NCBI GenBank assembly: GCA_947594335.1
Contig: CANQEC010000039.1
Coordinates: forward strand, 1-14,342
Source of the DNA: an uncultured Lachnospiraceae bacterium
Lineage (GTDB): Bacteria > Bacillota > Clostridia > Lachnospirales > Lachnospiraceae
Direction: 5' to 3'
Length of the DNA: 14,342 bases
Shown piece by piece: positions 12,608 to 14,342 of this stretch. The translations under genes and the position numbers were made by a program. Below the pieces are notes generated by a model that ran no database searches, was not told the DNA's origin, and saw only the letters and a list, made by a program, of their open reading frames with translations. Each line of letters opens with the position of its first letter. Within the stretch, counting starts at the first letter, position 1.

Positions 12608-14342
12608 ATGTACACGGAAGACGATTTCCAGATGGAAGCTGAGAACCGCATCCGCAATCTGATGTGGACGGTCAGCGGAGATTATAAACTGAATACGAAG
12701 GTGGATGTGGCGTCCTGGACAAAGTCGAAGGATATTTCTCTTTACGACGCGGTCAAACAGGGCGCTTTCGCCCGTTATTTTGATCAGAGCGCCTTTGCGC
12801 TCTATCTTGTGAAAAAGATTTATTACGGGGCAGAGGAGAAGCCTCTGACCGAGATTGCGCAGATGTGCGTCGATATGGCGGTCTGGCAGAGAATTGCCAG
12901 GGAAAGACCCGGTGTCCCGGGCCTTCGCCGCAGGGCGTTTGAGTCGCTGCTGGAATACTCGTTTAACCGCATGAGCCAGTCGCTTGTCGGACGGATGAAG
13001 CTGATGATCCTGCGCGGATCGTTAAGCGGCGACTGGCACGGCGAGAAGCGGCTGACGGAGGCTGTGGACCGGATGCGGACGCTTGAGTCAGCGTCGGACA
13101 CGATGGAAATTATCCGCGTCGTGGACGCGCTGTACAACGGCTGGATTGACACCAGCTTTGAAAAAAAGCACGGGGATCTGGAGCATGTACTCGCGGCTAC
13201 CGCCGAGGATCTGAAGGAGTTTGACTGGCGTGATTTTTTGAGCGAGGAGGCGTATGAAGACGTCCTCGAGCAGTACCTGAATGAGATGAGCACCCGCCTG
13301 ACTTCCATGGCGGAACAGCCGGAGGATGACGGGGGGCAGAAAAAGAAGGCGGGCGTCCGGAAGATCGTCGTGCTGGATCAGGCGGCGATCGAGAAGATGT
13401 ATTCCTATATGGAACTGAATTACGGCCGCTCCTACCTGGATGAGCGGGAGCAGAAGAGGCTGAACTACAGACTCTGCCGGGGAGCGCACGCGGACTGCAG
13501 CCTGTTTTACACAGACGGCATTCTGCAGAATCCTGTGATCTCCAACGCGCAGTACGTCAACGCGAAGCGCCATGCCGAGCACAACAGGCTGCTGTACCGC
13601 AACAGCCTGAATCTGATCAAGCGGAGCGTGGAACAGCTGACCGACGAGCTGCGCCGCTCGCTGTACCGCCGGACGGAAATCGAGTATATGCGGTCGGATT
13701 ACGGGACGATCGTGCCCAATCAGCTCTGGCGCATTGGCCGGACGGAAAATCCGGGGAAGCTGTTTTTGCGTACGAGCCGGCAGAATAACATGGAGTTTGT
13801 CGTGGATATTTTGATGGACGCGAGCGGCTCCCAGAGAGACAGGCAGGGACAGGTCGCTCTGCAGGCGTATATTTTAAGCGAAGCGCTTTCCAATCATGGA
13901 ATCCCGCACCGCATCATGAGCTTTTGCACCTTCTGGGATTACACGGTGATGCAGAGGTTCCGCGAGTATGACGCGCCGCGCTCCGAAAACATGAGAGTGC
14001 TGGATTATTCGACCTCCGCGAATAACCGGGACGGCCTCGCGATACGTGCGGCCGGGGATTCCCTGCTGCAGCGCCAGGAGGAGAACAAGATCCTGATCGT
14101 CCTGAGTGACGGACGGCCGAACGACGTGATCGCGAACCGTCCGAACAGCCGCAATCCACAGCCGTATTTCGGGGATTACGCGGTCAACGATACGGCATTC
14201 GAGGTGCGAAAACTCCGGTCGGCGGGCGTTCATGTGCTTGGTGTGTTCGCGGGAAAAGAGAAGGATCTTCAGGCGGAGAAAAAGATATTCGGCCGTGATT
14301 TTGCGTATATCCGCAGCAAAATCACGGCCGAATATCTTTTTC
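12608..14342 (+). CDS. NorD/CobT-like VWA-domain protein (3' truncated by window)
   Basis: The frame is open from the ATG at 12608 to the window end (578 codons), supported by GAGGG (12596-12600) seven nt upstream. The first 390 or so residues are largely helical and charged, as in NorD- and CobT-type proteins. The C-terminal von Willebrand A domain begins near 396: its MIDAS metal site is formed by DASGS (Asp404, Ser406, Ser408), Asp475 in NNRDG, and Asp501 in LSDGRPND. IFGRDFAYIR (about 560-569) is also expected in this group. Such proteins pair with the AAA+ ATPase encoded just upstream to act on a client enzyme (nitric-oxide reductase for NorD, cobaltochelatase for CobT). No such client is visible, so the target is unknown. 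Residues from 570 onward are encoded by the second arm of a perfect inverted repeat and are probably not authentic. Confidence 0.88.
   Translation, partial: MYTEDDFQMEAENRIRNLMWTVSGDYKLNTKVDVASWTKSKDISLYDAVKQGAFARYFDQSAFALYLVKKIYYGAEEKPLTEIAQMCVDMAVWQRIARERPGVPGLRRRAFESLLEYSFNRMSQSLVGRMKLMILRGSLSGDWHGEKRLTEAVDRMRTLESASDTMEIIRVVDALYNGWIDTSFEKKHGDLEHVLAATAEDLKEFDWRDFLSEEAYEDVLEQYLNEMSTRLTSMAEQPEDDGGQKKKAGVRKIVVLDQAAIEKMYSYMELNYGRSYLDEREQKRLNYRLCRGAHADCSLFYTDGILQNPVISNAQYVNAKRHAEHNRLLYRNSLNLIKRSVEQLTDELRRSLYRRTEIEYMRSDYGTIVPNQLWRIGRTENPGKLFLRTSRQNNMEFVVDILMDASGSQRDRQGQVALQAYILSEALSNHGIPHRIMSFCTFWDYTVMQRFREYDAPRSENMRVLDYSTSANNRDGLAIRAAGDSLLQRQEENKILIVLSDGRPNDVIANRPNSRNPQPYFGDYAVNDTAFEVRKLRSAGVHVLGVFAGKEKDLQAEKKIFGRDFAYIRSKITAEYLF
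14278..14342. repeat. Perfect 27-bp inverted repeat at the window end (probable fold-back artefact)
   Basis: Bases 14278-14304 are the exact reverse complement of 14316-14342, separated by an 11-nt loop. The left arm encodes the end of a conserved VWA segment (EKKIFGRDFA), so it is normal coding sequence. The right arm is the same bases turned round and gives the out-of-family residues SKITAEYLF. A perfect palindrome stopping exactly at the sequence end is typical of an assembly or library chimera. A bidirectional terminator is possible from the A-run and T-run, but would truncate the domain. Confidence 0.85.

Overview
The window (about 14.3 kb, moderately GC-rich) looks like chromosomal core DNA of an anaerobic Clostridia member, most likely Lachnospiraceae-like. 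The reasons are the Gram-positive gene order hrcA-grpE-dnaK-dnaJ-prmA-rsmE under a CIRCE operator, strong AGGAGG-type ribosome binding sites, occasional GTG/TTG starts, and clostridial-type accessory genes (an exported NusG domain II protein and a MoxR/NorD-like pair). Genus cannot be assigned from the sequence alone.

Layout. Bases 1-954 are the 3' end of carB (carbamoyl-phosphate synthase large subunit). A terminator hairpin follows, then a leftward gene for a membrane-anchored SGNH/GDSL-type hydrolase (1041-1766). A 356-bp divergent region (1767-2122) carries two back-to-back near-consensus sigma-A promoters, one copy of a structured repeat, and a perfect CIRCE operator. The heat-shock operon runs rightward from there: hrcA, grpE, dnaK, dnaJ, then the two modification enzymes prmA (ribosomal protein L11) and rsmE (16S rRNA). 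Between dnaK and dnaJ there is an unusually long and structured 283-bp gap holding a second copy of the repeat. A leftward TTG-started gene for a small exported NusG domain II protein (9152-9523) converges on rsmE. A 284-bp AT-rich divergent region then leads to coaBC (9808-11016), the bifunctional enzyme of coenzyme A synthesis. The last block is rightward: a 75-residue acidic protein of unknown function, a MoxR/NorQ-type AAA+ ATPase with an unusual Walker A, and a NorD/CobT-like von Willebrand A protein that runs off the window.

How the parts work together. HrcA binds CIRCE and represses its own operon; GrpE, DnaK and DnaJ form the Hsp70 folding machine, and GroEL (not in the window) normally supports HrcA folding. 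PrmA and RsmE link the operon to the translation apparatus. The terminal MoxR plus VWA pair is expected to act as a AAA+ remodelling or metal-insertion machine on an unknown client; no nitric-oxide reductase, RuBisCO or chelatase large subunit is visible next to it.

Two points deserve most attention. The two repeat copies at 1917-1987 and 5951-6020 share an 18-nt identical core and show compensatory changes in the flanking stem. The last 65 bases of the window form a perfect 27-bp inverted repeat whose second arm replaces expected VWA coding sequence; this is more likely an assembly fold-back than biology.
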